DNA of 64,000 nt from CAIKOD01 sp035505975 (lineage in GTDB: Archaea > Halobacteriota > Methanomicrobia > Methanomicrobiales > Methanospirillaceae). Under the pieces are notes generated by a model, which worked only from the letters and a program-made list of their open reading frames with translations, was not told the origin of the DNA and made no database searches. Positions 35,597-44,405 of the stretch are shown piece after piece. The position numbers and the translations under genes are program-made. The stretch spans positions 1 through 64,000 of the forward strand of contig DATJQJ010000031.1 of assembly GCA_035505975.1 (NCBI GenBank). The letters are read 5' to 3'. How positions within the stretch are numbered: position 1 is the first letter of the stretch; each line of letters starts with the position of its first letter.

Positions 35597-36438
35597 CGTA
35601 TTCGTGAGGATAATATCCCAACTTCCCCAAAACCCGTGCTGGGGACTAACATGACGAGATAGGATTGGACCAGGAATGAGATACCGTCCGTCCTACCCAA
35701 CGTTTTTTTAGTTATTTTTAATGTTTTTGACCCGGGAATTTAGCCGGATAAAAGAAAAGAAAAATTGAATGCCTGCCATCCGGGGTTTAACGCCGTGTCC
35801 CGGTCCGCGTGATCTGTTTTGCTGGCTTAATGGGGGACGGAGGGTTCAGGTGTGGTCCCATCAGGTCATAATCGGGCCTGCTGTGGGGATGATGGAGCGG
35901 ATTGCCCCGTTTACAGTTGGTGCAGAAAAACACGTGCTGGGGATGGGGTTCGGTATGGTCCTGTGGGTGGTGGCGTTTTGCCTCGATATGGCGTCTCCTG
36001 TCCTGTCCCGGTCCGCCCCGCTGGTGCGAAAAGCTGTCCCGTACGCGCGGGTCAAATATCTTTCTCGGCATACCCTACCTATTACGCAGGGATACGTAAG
36101 AATCCTTTCCGTTCCAGGCATGCGGTACAGGCTATCCCGGGACTAATGCAGGAGCACCGTAAAACGGCATTACGCCTGGAAACGAAAATTTTGACTGCCA
36201 TTCGCTGCTTTGCACGGACGACCTGGACCTGGTTTTTGTAGTTATCGCATAGGTTGAACCGGGATGTGCCTGTTCCACTGAATGGTGCGGATTCCTTCAT
36301 CCCGGCCAATGATCCGAATTCTGCTTTCAGTACATTCCTTGCGGGCGTCTTACGCACGATCAACCCTTCCTGGCCCGGAGCCGGATGGTACCGGTGCAAT
36401 TTAAATAGATGGCTTCCATCCTATCGTTCTGGTGAACA
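35597..36438. other. Long spacer with no recognised gene
   Basis: About 840 bp. Several overlapping frames (for example 35769-36146 plus, 35787-36071 minus) exist because stops are sparse in this GC-rich stretch, but none shows a family motif or a good start. It may hold a decayed gene. Confidence 0.4.
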
Positions 36439-37020
36439 ATGAAAATAGCCATCATCGGGAAGGGAAACGTGGGGACCGCTCTCGGAGGGGGGCTGACAAG
36501 AGCAGGGCACGAGATCAGGTACGGGCACCGCGACCCTAAGGAAACGGTTGCCAGTGCAGCCTCATGGGGAGACGCCATCATCCTTGCCGTGCCGTTTGCG
36601 GGAGTGCCTGCTGCCGCAAATGAGATCGGGAGGGCTTCCGACGGAAAAACCCTGATCGATGTCACCAACGCCCTTGACAGTTCTCTCGACCTGGCCGTGG
36701 GATTTACCACGTCCGGTGCCGAGGAACTCCAGAAACTGCTTCCCGGGGCATATGTGGTAAAAGCATTCAATACGGTTTTCGCGCAGAACCAGGGATCGGG
36801 AAGCATAGGAAGGGAACAGCTTACCGCATTTATCGCAGGTGACGACCCTGAAGCGCTCGGCACGGTTACGACACTGGCCCGCGATTTGGGATTCGATCCG
36901 GTCGTTGTCGGTGGGCTTCATTGCGCACGGTACCTCGAGCCGATGGCGATCATGATCATTGGCATGGCATTCAAGGAGAATATGGGTACGAAAATGGGGT
37001 ATAAACTCATAAGAGGCTGA
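36439..37020 (+). CDS. F420/NADP-type oxidoreductase (NADPH:F420 reductase-like)
   Basis: A 193-residue Rossmann protein of the F420_oxidored family. The dinucleotide site is IAIIGKGNVGTALGGGL followed by YGHRDP, where Arg favours NADP. The middle has ILAVPFAGVP and IDVTNALD, and the end VGGLHCARYLEPMAI. It is shorter than classical Fno. The likely reaction is hydride transfer involving NADP; use of F420 is plausible in a methanogen but unproven. It lies 30 bp before the aldehyde dehydrogenase and is probably cotranscribed. Confidence 0.85.
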   Translation: MKIAIIGKGNVGTALGGGLTRAGHEIRYGHRDPKETVASAASWGDAIILAVPFAGVPAAANEIGRASDGKTLIDVTNALDSSLDLAVGFTTSGAEELQKLLPGAYVVKAFNTVFAQNQGSGSIGREQLTAFIAGDDPEALGTVTTLARDLGFDPVVVGGLHCARYLEPMAIMIIGMAFKENMGTKMGYKLIRG

Positions 37021-37049
37021 AGCTCAGACCTTTTTGGCAGGACATTCTC

Positions 37050-38477
37050 ATGCAGATGCTGATAGGTGGAAAAGGAGAGGACTCCGGGGAGGGAACGTGG
37101 ATCGATGTGAACGACCCTGCTACCGGGGAGATAATCGACCGCGTCCCTGACGGCGGGAAGGGGGATGTCGGTGCGGCAGTGGATGCCGCTGAAACGGCAT
37201 TTCAGGCCTGGTCGGAAAAGACCATGCGTGAACGGGGGCTCCTCCTCGTCAGGGCAGCAGGTATCGTCAGGGAACGCCATGGCAATCTTGGAGCGCTTCT
37301 CACGAGGGAACAAGGGAAACCCATTGCGGAAGCCAGGGACGAAGTACGGGGGTTTGCGAATATCCTTGAGTTTTACGGCGGGATTTCCTCCCTGCCTGCC
37401 GGAGACGTGATAAGGCTTGGAAAACAGGGGGACTGCATCACGGTCAGGGAACCGCTTGGTGTCTGTGGTGCGATCATCCCCTGGAACATGCCGGTCCTCA
37501 TCATGGGATGGAAGACAGGCCCGGCCCTGCTCGCAGGCAATACTCTCGTCCTGAAGCCTTCGTCCTCGACGCCGCTGACGTCTCTTACGCTCGCTTCGAT
37601 CATGGAGGAAGCTGGTGTGCCGCCGGGAGTGCTGAATGTCGTAACCGGAAGCGGCGGAAAAGTGGGGGAGGCATTGGCAGCCCATCCATCGATCGGGAAA
37701 TTATCGTTTACCGGCAGTTGCGAGACCGGGCGCCGGGTGCAGCAGGTCGCAGGAACAAAAGAGGTTACCCTGGAGCTCGGCGGGTCCGACGCGATGATCG
37801 TGATGGAAGACGCCGATATCGGGAAAGCAGTCGAAGGAGCTGTCAGGGGCAGGTTTTACAACGCCGGGCAGACCTGTACGGCCGTCAAGCGTCTTTTCGT
37901 GCACGAGGATATTTACGGGCCGTTCATAAAAAAAATGGCTGAACGGGTCCAGGGAGTAAAAGTCGGGAATGGCCTTGATCCAATGGTTACTATGGGACCG
38001 CTCCACAACCGCCAGCAGTTCGAAAGGATAGCGGGTCTTGTGCTCGATGTGAAAGAACTGGGGCAGGGGAATATTGTTGCCGGAGGATCGCCCTCTCCAG
38101 GTTCGGCCCCGGAAGGAAAAGGGTTTTTCTTCGAACCGACGGTGGTAACCGATGTGTCGCCTGGTTCGGCACTCCTTTCAGAGGAGGTATTCGGTCCCGT
38201 GCTCCCGGTAATGACGTGCACGGACATCGGGAGCGCGATCGCCAGTGCAAACAGGACACGGTATGGACTTGGCGCATCAGTCTGGACCCATAATATCGCC
38301 TACGTGAGAGAGGTGTTCGACCACGTGAATGCAGGGGTCGTCTGGGTCAACCGCCATCTCACCGTGCCTCCCGAAATCCCGTTCGGCGGGACAAAAGAGA
38401 GCGGGACGGGTCGAGAAAACGGTTATCGGGCGGTCGAGGGCTATACGAAAACGAAAACACTTTTCCTCGGATGGTAA
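37050..38477 (+). CDS. NAD(P)-dependent aldehyde dehydrogenase
   Basis: A 475-residue ALDH with all catalytic elements: Glu242 in LELGGSDAM, Cys276 in NAGQTCTAVKR, the cofactor helix FTGSCETGRRV and the C-terminal PFGGTKESGTGRENG. It oxidises an aldehyde to an acid. Methanogen members include CofA, the lactaldehyde dehydrogenase of F420 synthesis; succinic-semialdehyde and lactaldehyde types are equally possible by sequence. Proximity to an F420-type oxidoreductase makes a cofactor role tempting but unproven. Confidence 0.93.
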   Translation: MQMLIGGKGEDSGEGTWIDVNDPATGEIIDRVPDGGKGDVGAAVDAAETAFQAWSEKTMRERGLLLVRAAGIVRERHGNLGALLTREQGKPIAEARDEVRGFANILEFYGGISSLPAGDVIRLGKQGDCITVREPLGVCGAIIPWNMPVLIMGWKTGPALLAGNTLVLKPSSSTPLTSLTLASIMEEAGVPPGVLNVVTGSGGKVGEALAAHPSIGKLSFTGSCETGRRVQQVAGTKEVTLELGGSDAMIVMEDADIGKAVEGAVRGRFYNAGQTCTAVKRLFVHEDIYGPFIKKMAERVQGVKVGNGLDPMVTMGPLHNRQQFERIAGLVLDVKELGQGNIVAGGSPSPGSAPEGKGFFFEPTVVTDVSPGSALLSEEVFGPVLPVMTCTDIGSAIASANRTRYGLGASVWTHNIAYVREVFDHVNAGVVWVNRHLTVPPEIPFGGTKESGTGRENGYRAVEGYTKTKTLFLGW

Positions 38478-38561
38478 ACCAGGGGTTTAAAAAAATATCG
38501 AACTGATGGAATCAAAAGAGAGGAATAAAAGGATACTATTCTCCAACCCAGGTAGGACGGG

Positions 38562-39047
38562 TTATTCGCCTTTCTTTTCGAGTGCTGCCAGCCGCTGATA
38601 AATGCCCCAGCAAACCTTTGCCTGGTCCTCCCGCTCGATCTTTTTCAGTGCAATCGATTTGTTATACCATGCGTCCTTGAAGAACTGGTCGATCGCGATC
38701 GCCTTCTCATAGCAGTCGATAGCGTCGAGATATTTTCCAGCTTTGAAATATTCATTGCCGCGGTCTTTCATCTGGACCGCGGTAAGGAGACCGGCCGCCA
38801 CCGACTCTTCGGATTCCCCGACCGGTTCCTCTGCTGCCGGTGCCGGTTCCCGGGGGGCAGGTCCGGCCTGGGTAGTTCCATAGTTATTACCGTTCACCGA
38901 CTCGATCGTCTCGGCAAACCGGGCAATGACAGGGTCTCTCTCAGCCTGCATTTCGAGGATCTTCTGTACTTCATTGAGTTCCAACCCGCATTTCGAACAG
39001 CAAATTGCATATCCGGGGTTTTTTTCCCCGCATCTGGGACAGAACAT
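38562..39047 (-). CDS. Zinc-ribbon and TPR protein
   Basis: A 161-residue protein. The N-terminal zinc ribbon has two Cys pairs (FCPRCGEKNPGYAICCSKCG). A Pro/Ala/Glu-rich linker follows, then TPR repeats at about residues 92-150 (KDRGNEYFKAGKYLDAIDCYEKA and the next repeat from FFKDAWYNKSIALKK). TPRs bind proteins. ATG at 39047 is chosen because the ribbon starts there; the frame upstream is unrelated. Confidence 0.88.
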   Translation of the reverse strand: MFCPRCGEKNPGYAICCSKCGLELNEVQKILEMQAERDPVIARFAETIESVNGNNYGTTQAGPAPREPAPAAEEPVGESEESVAAGLLTAVQMKDRGNEYFKAGKYLDAIDCYEKAIAIDQFFKDAWYNKSIALKKIEREDQAKVCWGIYQRLAALEKKGE

Positions 39048-39639
39048 GAGAAACCGCCAGTGAAAAAAATGGAACCCCCCTGATGATATACCTTTTCTAA
39101 CCGCCATTCTCAAGCCATCGTCCTGTCTGGACCAGTTAACCAGGACTCCATCGCAGTCTTAATTTATTTGGATATATACTCAATAGGGGATACTATAGTT
39201 ATTATAGGAAATATCTATACCCCTGGGCTGTGAGGATCAGTGGGAGTTCCCGTCAGCCACGTGGATCAACAGCAGGAATGGTTTCATCACCAGAGAACAT
39301 CCAGCTCTCCCTGCTTCAATAATTCCGGGAACTCTCAACCGATATTTTCCCGTCGTTACCGATGTCCGGCTGTTCCATAGTTCCCAAAGACAAAGGGTTG
39401 ATATCAGGCCTGTTGATTGTCGTCCATTTCCGGGATAAGGGAATAGGTTCATTTCTTGGTGTTCCTGGTTGAGAAAAGATGACAGACTATCCTGTAATCT
39501 GTCGGCGTTATTTCATGAGACTGCACCTGATCCGGAAAGGACGAGGTGATTTTGTGTTTCCAGGGCCAGGTCCGGGGGGTTCGTACAGGACCCGGGAAAG
39601 CTACATATCCGGGGACCAGCGATAGAGGAGTGAGCATTC
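39048..39639. other. Spacer with promoter of the zinc-ribbon/TPR gene
   Basis: About 590 bp without a gene. An AT-rich block near 39155-39215 contains TATA-like sequences (on the minus strand GAGTATATATCC) that suit the minus-strand gene. Confidence 0.45.
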
Positions 39640-40410
39640 ATGACTGTCCGTGATTTCAGAGAGACCGGCCGGCGCCTTGCCGGGGCTTTCAGGCTGGATA
39701 CCCTGCCCCTCGCAGTGTATGGTGCAGATATCCCGCCGGCCGGCAGCGTCCATCTCGCTTCGGTGAACCGGTGTTTTGCCAATTCCATGTTCCGGATGGC
39801 GTCAGGCGTCGGTCCGCGGGTGATCCACGTTGGAAAGGACGACCATGAAGGGTGTTGCCCGGGTGGGATCTCCCATATGGGGTTTACCCCCGAGAGGGAA
39901 GAGATAAAATATTTTGTCTCTACCGGAAGGAGCGATATCATGGGAGGTGCTGCAGAATACTTAAAATCTTCTCCAGCCACGGTCGAGAAATGTTTCCAGG
40001 CCCTTGGTACGGTCACTCCACCGGGTCCGTATCTAGTCATATCGACATGCGATGCACTGCCGCAGCCCGACCCCGGGGTCAGGTCCATCTGCTGCTTTGG
40101 GGATGCCGAACTGATACGGAACATGGCAGCGCTCGTGCATTTTGATCGCGACGATCCCTTCTCCCCAGTCATCGTCCCCTGGGGGCCGTCCTGTGCGACA
40201 TTTATCACGTACCCTGCAGGTCTCGCAGCGAACGCTCCAAAGGACACCGCGTTCATGGGGCCCCAGGACCCGACGCAGAACCGTAGTCTCCCGAGTGAAC
40301 TGATGGTCCTGGGGATCCCGGCAGCCGTTGCGGAACGTATGGAAAGCAACCTGGACCAGTCGTTTATCGTGAAAAGGCCGAACATTGCGTTTCCGGGCCA
40401 CCATGAGTGA
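39640..40410 (+). CDS. DUF169 family protein
   Basis: A 256-residue protein matching DUF169: N-terminal RLAGAFRLDTLPLAV, then the conserved blocks NRCFANSMFRMASG, GCCPGGISHMGF, YLVISTCDALP and VVPWGPSCATFITYPAG, where the Cys residues are clustered. The fold and function are unknown; archaeal and anaerobic bacterial genomes carry several copies. Start ATG 39640 is clear. Monocistronic. Confidence 0.85.
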   Translation: MTVRDFRETGRRLAGAFRLDTLPLAVYGADIPPAGSVHLASVNRCFANSMFRMASGVGPRVIHVGKDDHEGCCPGGISHMGFTPEREEIKYFVSTGRSDIMGGAAEYLKSSPATVEKCFQALGTVTPPGPYLVISTCDALPQPDPGVRSICCFGDAELIRNMAALVHFDRDDPFSPVIVPWGPSCATFITYPAGLAANAPKDTAFMGPQDPTQNRSLPSELMVLGIPAAVAERMESNLDQSFIVKRPNIAFPGHHE

Positions 40411-40688
40411 AGGGGCCGGCCCCGGACACCATCTCGTCCAGGATCTATCGGTCGCTCTGGTCGGGAACGGTGAACTACATCAGCAGAAATAATCTGCTTT
40501 CAAGGCCGGTAGTACAGGACTCGCTGGATATCGCGATGGAGAGCCAGGGTCAATCCGTGGCCAAGCCTTTCCGAAGATATCGCCCTGGGCAGCACAATAG
40601 ATTCGGGAATTACAAATGTATGGGATTGACGATCCTCCGGGACATGATCGTCATCAGGCCCTGAACTCACCAGGCCGGATGAATAAAT

Positions 40689-41096
40689 TTAGGTAAGACC
40701 ATTTTTGACAAACGTTTCAGAATATTGCTTGTCGATACTCTTGATATGGTTGACAATCCAGACATTGAGAAATGCAATCAGTGCCATGGGATCGACGTGT
40801 TTTTTCTCTTCAAAGGCCTGTTGGAATTCGGTGATTTTTTTGGTGAATTCTTCATGAGCCAGCTTATGGGATAAATAACCCGGGTATTTGAACCTGTTCA
40901 TGTAGGTTTCTTCAGTCTGGAAATGATGAACCGCATAGGCAGCAAGCTTTTTGAGTGTCAGTTCCGTCTCCTGGCTCGCACGTTCGTGCTCCATCGCGTC
41001 ATAGAATTTATTGACGAGATCGATGAGGCCCTTATGTTGATTGTCGATTTCACGGACCCCGACACTAAGCTTATCAGACCATTCCAGATACGACAT
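40689..41096 (-). CDS. Bacteriohemerythrin-like protein
   Basis: A 135-residue hemerythrin. The diiron ligands are all visible: His in VREIDNQHKGLI, His and Glu in AYAVHHFQTEETYM, His in LSHKLAHEEF, and the final His/Asp in WIVNHIKSIDKQY. It binds oxygen or nitric oxide and can act as an O2 sensor or scavenger. In a strict anaerobe, protection is the likely role. ATG at 41096 removes a 29-residue unrelated extension. Confidence 0.95.
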   Translation of the reverse strand: MSYLEWSDKLSVGVREIDNQHKGLIDLVNKFYDAMEHERASQETELTLKKLAAYAVHHFQTEETYMNRFKYPGYLSHKLAHEEFTKKITEFQQAFEEKKHVDPMALIAFLNVWIVNHIKSIDKQYSETFVKNGLT

Positions 41097-41501
41097 AATC
41101 CTAAATTTCCGGGACTCATATTTATACTGTGCGTGCGTCGGTTTTCGAAAGATGGTATCATCGTCTTTTTCAGATACTATCAAAAACGGTGGCCGGGCAG
41201 GTCCCGCATAGTCTATATGCCGATTCGCGATAAAATCTGTTTAAAGCAGCGCACATCCATTGCCGTTTTTCCTCCGGAGAAATTTCCCAGCCTTCCAAAG
41301 ATGTATCATGCTATTGGATCTTACAGAAGGCCCAATATTATCTGAATCACGGGTGGGATTCTTATCATTTGCGCATCTTGACATCGGTTTTGCAAAGATC
41401 GGTGTAAAAGACTGTAATACAGAAAGAGACGCCCTGTAGTGGAACCCGGCGATATCAAAGGGAAAAGAGGGGTTACCCTCCATTCCCCAACCTGCCCTGG
41501 A
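41097..41501. other. Spacer with no recognised gene
   Basis: About 400 bp with only short frames and no protein-like features. It holds the promoter of the hemerythrin gene and the end of the minus-strand surface-protein transcript. Confidence 0.4.
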
Positions 41502-42365
41502 TCAGATCAGGTTGAAACCGCCCTGATAGCTGGACGACTTCGAGAATGAGTTGATCAGGCCGCTTGCGGTGGAGGTCTCCGAATACGACAGGTCTTCTGA
41601 TTTGACCGGCGATCCGGTTACGTCACCGGTGGTGGTGTTCCTGGCTTCCTGGACATGAACTTTCAGGTATGACGAGACAGAACCGATCATCGGCGACGAT
41701 GTCCCGTCTGAAAGGGTGATACCCTTCGAGGCGATGTTATAGTTCAGGGTGACCGGGAACGTCGAATCGGTACCGACGAACCTGTCGTTTGCCTTGGTCA
41801 CGGTCGAGGTCAGAGTCGTATCGAACGAGCTTCCCGACTGCACGATATTGCAGAACGGCGGAATGATCGAAGAGGTAGAGGACGCGAACGGACAGAGTAT
41901 GGCATCTCCTGTCGCTGTGGAATTGCCGACACCATCAAGGAGAATATCCTCGGAACGGGTTGCTCTTCCTGAATCGATGGCGATGAACTGGACGTTGGTG
42001 CTCGCTGCTACGTTGCTGCCATCGGCGATCTTATTGCCCGTTGAAACAGCCATGGACTTCACGAACGTCGTCTGTCCTGATACGCCCACGTACTGGTCGT
42101 TGTACCCGGTCGTATACTGTACCTGCTGGCTTGCCAGCGGGGGTCCGATCGACTGTGCTGCCTGTGAACTGCCATTGGATGTGGTGGTCCATGCGAGCGA
42201 GTCGGTCTCGGTCACAGTGCCCTGTGCCTGGATCGACGTCGAAGTGGATATACCCTGGATTTCAGGGGTTGCCGGGATATTACGCTCGGCAGCAACCACT
42301 CCGGTCAATGCAACAAGCATTGCCATTGCAAGGACGATTACGCCCGCGGTGTAGTGTTTGTTCAT
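41502..42365 (-). CDS. Secreted surface protein, long paralogue of the 3.2-kb protein
   Basis: A 287-residue exported protein with signal peptide (VIVLAMAMLVALTGVVAAE). The mature chain is Ser/Thr-rich with few Cys. Its last about 100 residues match the short protein at 3187-3594, including FVGTD, LNYNIASKGITLSDG and the terminal (T/S)ASG(L/F)INSFSKS then SYQGG. The first half has no counterpart in that protein. Unknown family; it may be an S-layer or sheath component. ATG at 42365 is used. Confidence 0.82.
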   Translation of the reverse strand: MNKHYTAGVIVLAMAMLVALTGVVAAERNIPATPEIQGISTSTSIQAQGTVTETDSLAWTTTSNGSSQAAQSIGPPLASQQVQYTTGYNDQYVGVSGQTTFVKSMAVSTGNKIADGSNVAASTNVQFIAIDSGRATRSEDILLDGVGNSTATGDAILCPFASSTSSIIPPFCNIVQSGSSFDTTLTSTVTKANDRFVGTDSTFPVTLNYNIASKGITLSDGTSSPMIGSVSSYLKVHVQEARNTTTGDVTGSPVKSEDLSYSETSTASGLINSFSKSSSYQGGFNLI

Positions 42366-42388
42366 GATTTTTCCTCTAAAGTTTTTCG

Positions 42389-42448
42389 GTGTGCCTGAAT
42401 ATCCAGAGCACACGATATCATAAAACGGAATAATATTTAATGAGATTT
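42389..42448 (-). promoter_or_regulatory. Shared promoter core and leader hairpin
   Basis: The 15 bp at 42434-42448 are identical to the BRE/TATA core at 3661-3675 and lie at nearly the same distance from the start codon. A leader hairpin (GTGTGC 42389-42394, GCACAC 42408-42413) lies between this element and the gene. Confidence 0.65.
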
Positions 42449-42756
42449 GTTGATTTACTCATTAGTTTAAGCGTATAACCGTAAAGTGCTGGCTCAACGG
42501 GGAGATTTATTATACGGGAGAAGAAACATGCAACTATCAACCACCACTGATAATGCTCCTACATTCCCGGTGGTTGTGACAGCAGCTGCAGGGAGGAGAA
42601 AACTCCCTGCATGCCATGAATAACCCCTATGCTGTCAGAATGTTTTCTTGCCAGGTTAAAATCCGGCATTGTCCTTACCCAGGTACTCGACGGGATTGCG
42701 GAGACACCTTGTGGCCCTGCGGTACTTCCAACCCCTTGAACATGCGTACCTCCGAT
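42449..42756. other. Spacer with no recognised gene
   Basis: About 310 bp between the surface-protein promoter and the next minus-strand gene. No convincing coding region. Confidence 0.4.
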
Positions 42757-44148
42757 TCAAACCTTCGCCATGTCCTGCGTGACCTGCCACCCGGTATATG
42801 AATTGCCGTTTAAGGATACCGTTCCGTATACAGCCCCGGCTCCCATCTGGTTGAATCCGAAATTCCGGTAGCCGGTAGGGTTACTGGCCCCGTCGTAGGG
42901 GGCATCGTTATAGCCGGGGTCGCTGGTAATGCCATCGAGAATATTGTGACGATGTCCCCATGATGACCCGGCGTCGTCCCAGACCCAGGCATAGACGATC
43001 GCGGCGGCTACCTGGTCGGGATCGCTGCCACGGAACCCAAACGCGATATTTTCCCCGTAAGAGTACCAGGTTACGCCGTTGTTGTGCAGCCGGTCTCCAA
43101 TGCCGGGTTCTCCGGACAGGATGTGCCCGCCGGTCCCCGTGATAACCTCAAGCTGCGAATGCGCGAGCGAGGCGGCGGCGATGTTACTGTTCCAGGTGAA
43201 CGCTGGCAGGTTCCGCTTTGCCCGTTCCTGGTTGGTATATTTCAGGATCGCCTGTGCGAGCAAACCCCCTGGATCCTGGGTCGGCGTCGGCGATGGCGAT
43301 ATGGTAGGCCGGATCGTTGGTATTGTTGTCGGTATTGTCGTTGGTATTGTCGTTGGTATTGTCGTTGGTATTGTCGTTGGTATTGTCGTTGGTATTGTCG
43401 TTGGTATTGTCGTTGGTATTGTCGTTGGTATTGTCGTTGGTATTGTCGTTGGTATTGTTGTCGGTATTGTTGTCGGTATTGTTGTAGGTATTGTTGTCGG
43501 TATTGTTGTAGGTATTGTTGTCGGTATTGTTGTCGGTATTGTTGTCGGTATTGTTGTCGGTATTGTTGTCGGAACCGGAGTAAGGATTCCATCGTCTGGC
43601 AGGGCCCGGAAGAGGTATATCACATCCTTAAACGTAATTGCCCCGTCACCGTCGAAGTCAAAACATTCGCCGGGCTCGTTGGCAGCGATCCATTCCTGCC
43701 CCGTGAAAAAATCGATCACGTCCATGAAATTGACCGACCCATCGCCATTTACATCTTCATAGAGCCCGTTTTTGTCCGGGTCTCCGGGAATGTGTGAAGA
43801 GGGAGGTACGGGCAACAACGGCCGGAGGACGTTAATTGTCGTTTGTTTCCCGACTGGCTGGACCCCGCTCCCAAATACTGCAAGAAACGTAGCCGTGTAA
43901 GTCCCTGGCTGAAAATACCGGTGCACAGGGTCTTTTGCCATCGAACTTGTCCCGTCACCAAAATCCCAGAAAATATATGATGGCACTTCTGCACCTGATG
44001 GGGAGGAGAAGGTGACTGTAAGGGGTGCCGGGCCGGAGATCGGAACTGCAATCGGCGCGTCGGCCGCCTGCCCGGCGGATTCGCCGCACGCGATACATGC
44101 CGCAGATATGAGCAGCGCCAAGGAGAGGAGAACCGGAAAGGTTTTCAA
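42757..44148 (-). CDS. Secreted PKD-dockerin-(TTIP)n-CAP protein
   Basis: A 463-residue exported protein. Signal peptide (LLSLALLISAACIACG), a PKD domain (about residues 32-110, core FWDFGDGTSSM), and a dockerin-like pair of calcium loops (DVNGDGSVNFMDVIDF and DFDGDGAITFKDVIYLF). A long Thr-Thr-Ile-Pro linker of 21 repeats follows, then a C-terminal CAP/SCP domain from about residue 300 (ILKYTNQERAKRNLPAF, GENIAFG and GHRHNIL). The dockerin suggests docking to a cohesin-bearing scaffold. CAP domains bind lipids or cell walls. Confidence 0.9.
   Translation of the reverse strand: MKTFPVLLSLALLISAACIACGESAGQAADAPIAVPISGPAPLTVTFSSPSGAEVPSYIFWDFGDGTSSMAKDPVHRYFQPGTYTATFLAVFGSGVQPVGKQTTINVLRPLLPVPPSSHIPGDPDKNGLYEDVNGDGSVNFMDVIDFFTGQEWIAANEPGECFDFDGDGAITFKDVIYLFRALPDDGILTPVPTTIPTTIPTTIPTTIPTTIPTTIPTTIPTTIPTTIPTTIPTTIPTTIPTTIPTTIPTTIPTTIPTTIPTTIPTTIPTTIPTTIPTIRPTISPSPTPTQDPGGLLAQAILKYTNQERAKRNLPAFTWNSNIAAASLAHSQLEVITGTGGHILSGEPGIGDRLHNNGVTWYSYGENIAFGFRGSDPDQVAAAIVYAWVWDDAGSSWGHRHNILDGITSDPGYNDAPYDGASNPTGYRNFGFNQMGAGAVYGTVSLNGNSYTGWQVTQDMAKV
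43319..43570. repeat. Tandem 12-bp repeat, 21 units
   Basis: Uninterrupted 12-bp array (GGTATTG plus a variable end) coding on the minus strand for Thr-Thr-Ile-Pro. Units 2-11 are identical (end TCGTT), and the rest end in TTGTC or TTGTA. The homogeneous block indicates recent slippage expansion. Confidence 0.95.
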
Positions 44149-44405
44149 CAGATATCCCTGTCACGGATTTTCGTTCCGGGGTAATATAAAGGTGCGGCAA
44201 CAGCCAGTATTAAGCCGGTCACCCGTTTTACGCGAAACTGCCGGGATTTTACCCTTTAAACCAGTTATCTTTCATCGGCCTCATAGGGAATAAGGGAAGC
44301 AGTGATGAATTCCCGAATATCCAGCGAATCAACTGGCGTAAAGAAGAAAGATATTAATAGGGAATGTCAAAGGTACTTTACAATAATTCCTCCGGTGATG
44401 ACGCT
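44149..44405. other. Divergent promoter region
   Basis: About 257 bp between two exported-protein genes. An AT-rich patch with AAGATATTAATAGG near 44348-44361 may be the promoter of the plus-strand gene. Confidence 0.4.

Noticed and set aside
35769..36146. Long open frame in the 840-bp spacer
   Set aside because: Stops are sparse on both strands here; the translation has no family features or credible start.
43319..43570. Possible CRISPR or iteron array
   Set aside because: The 12-bp repeats have no spacers and keep the reading frame of a secreted protein.
43079..43762. Plus-strand frames with VVGI repeats and CRWYCRWY repeats
   Set aside because: These are shadow translations of the TTIP repeat coded on the other strand.
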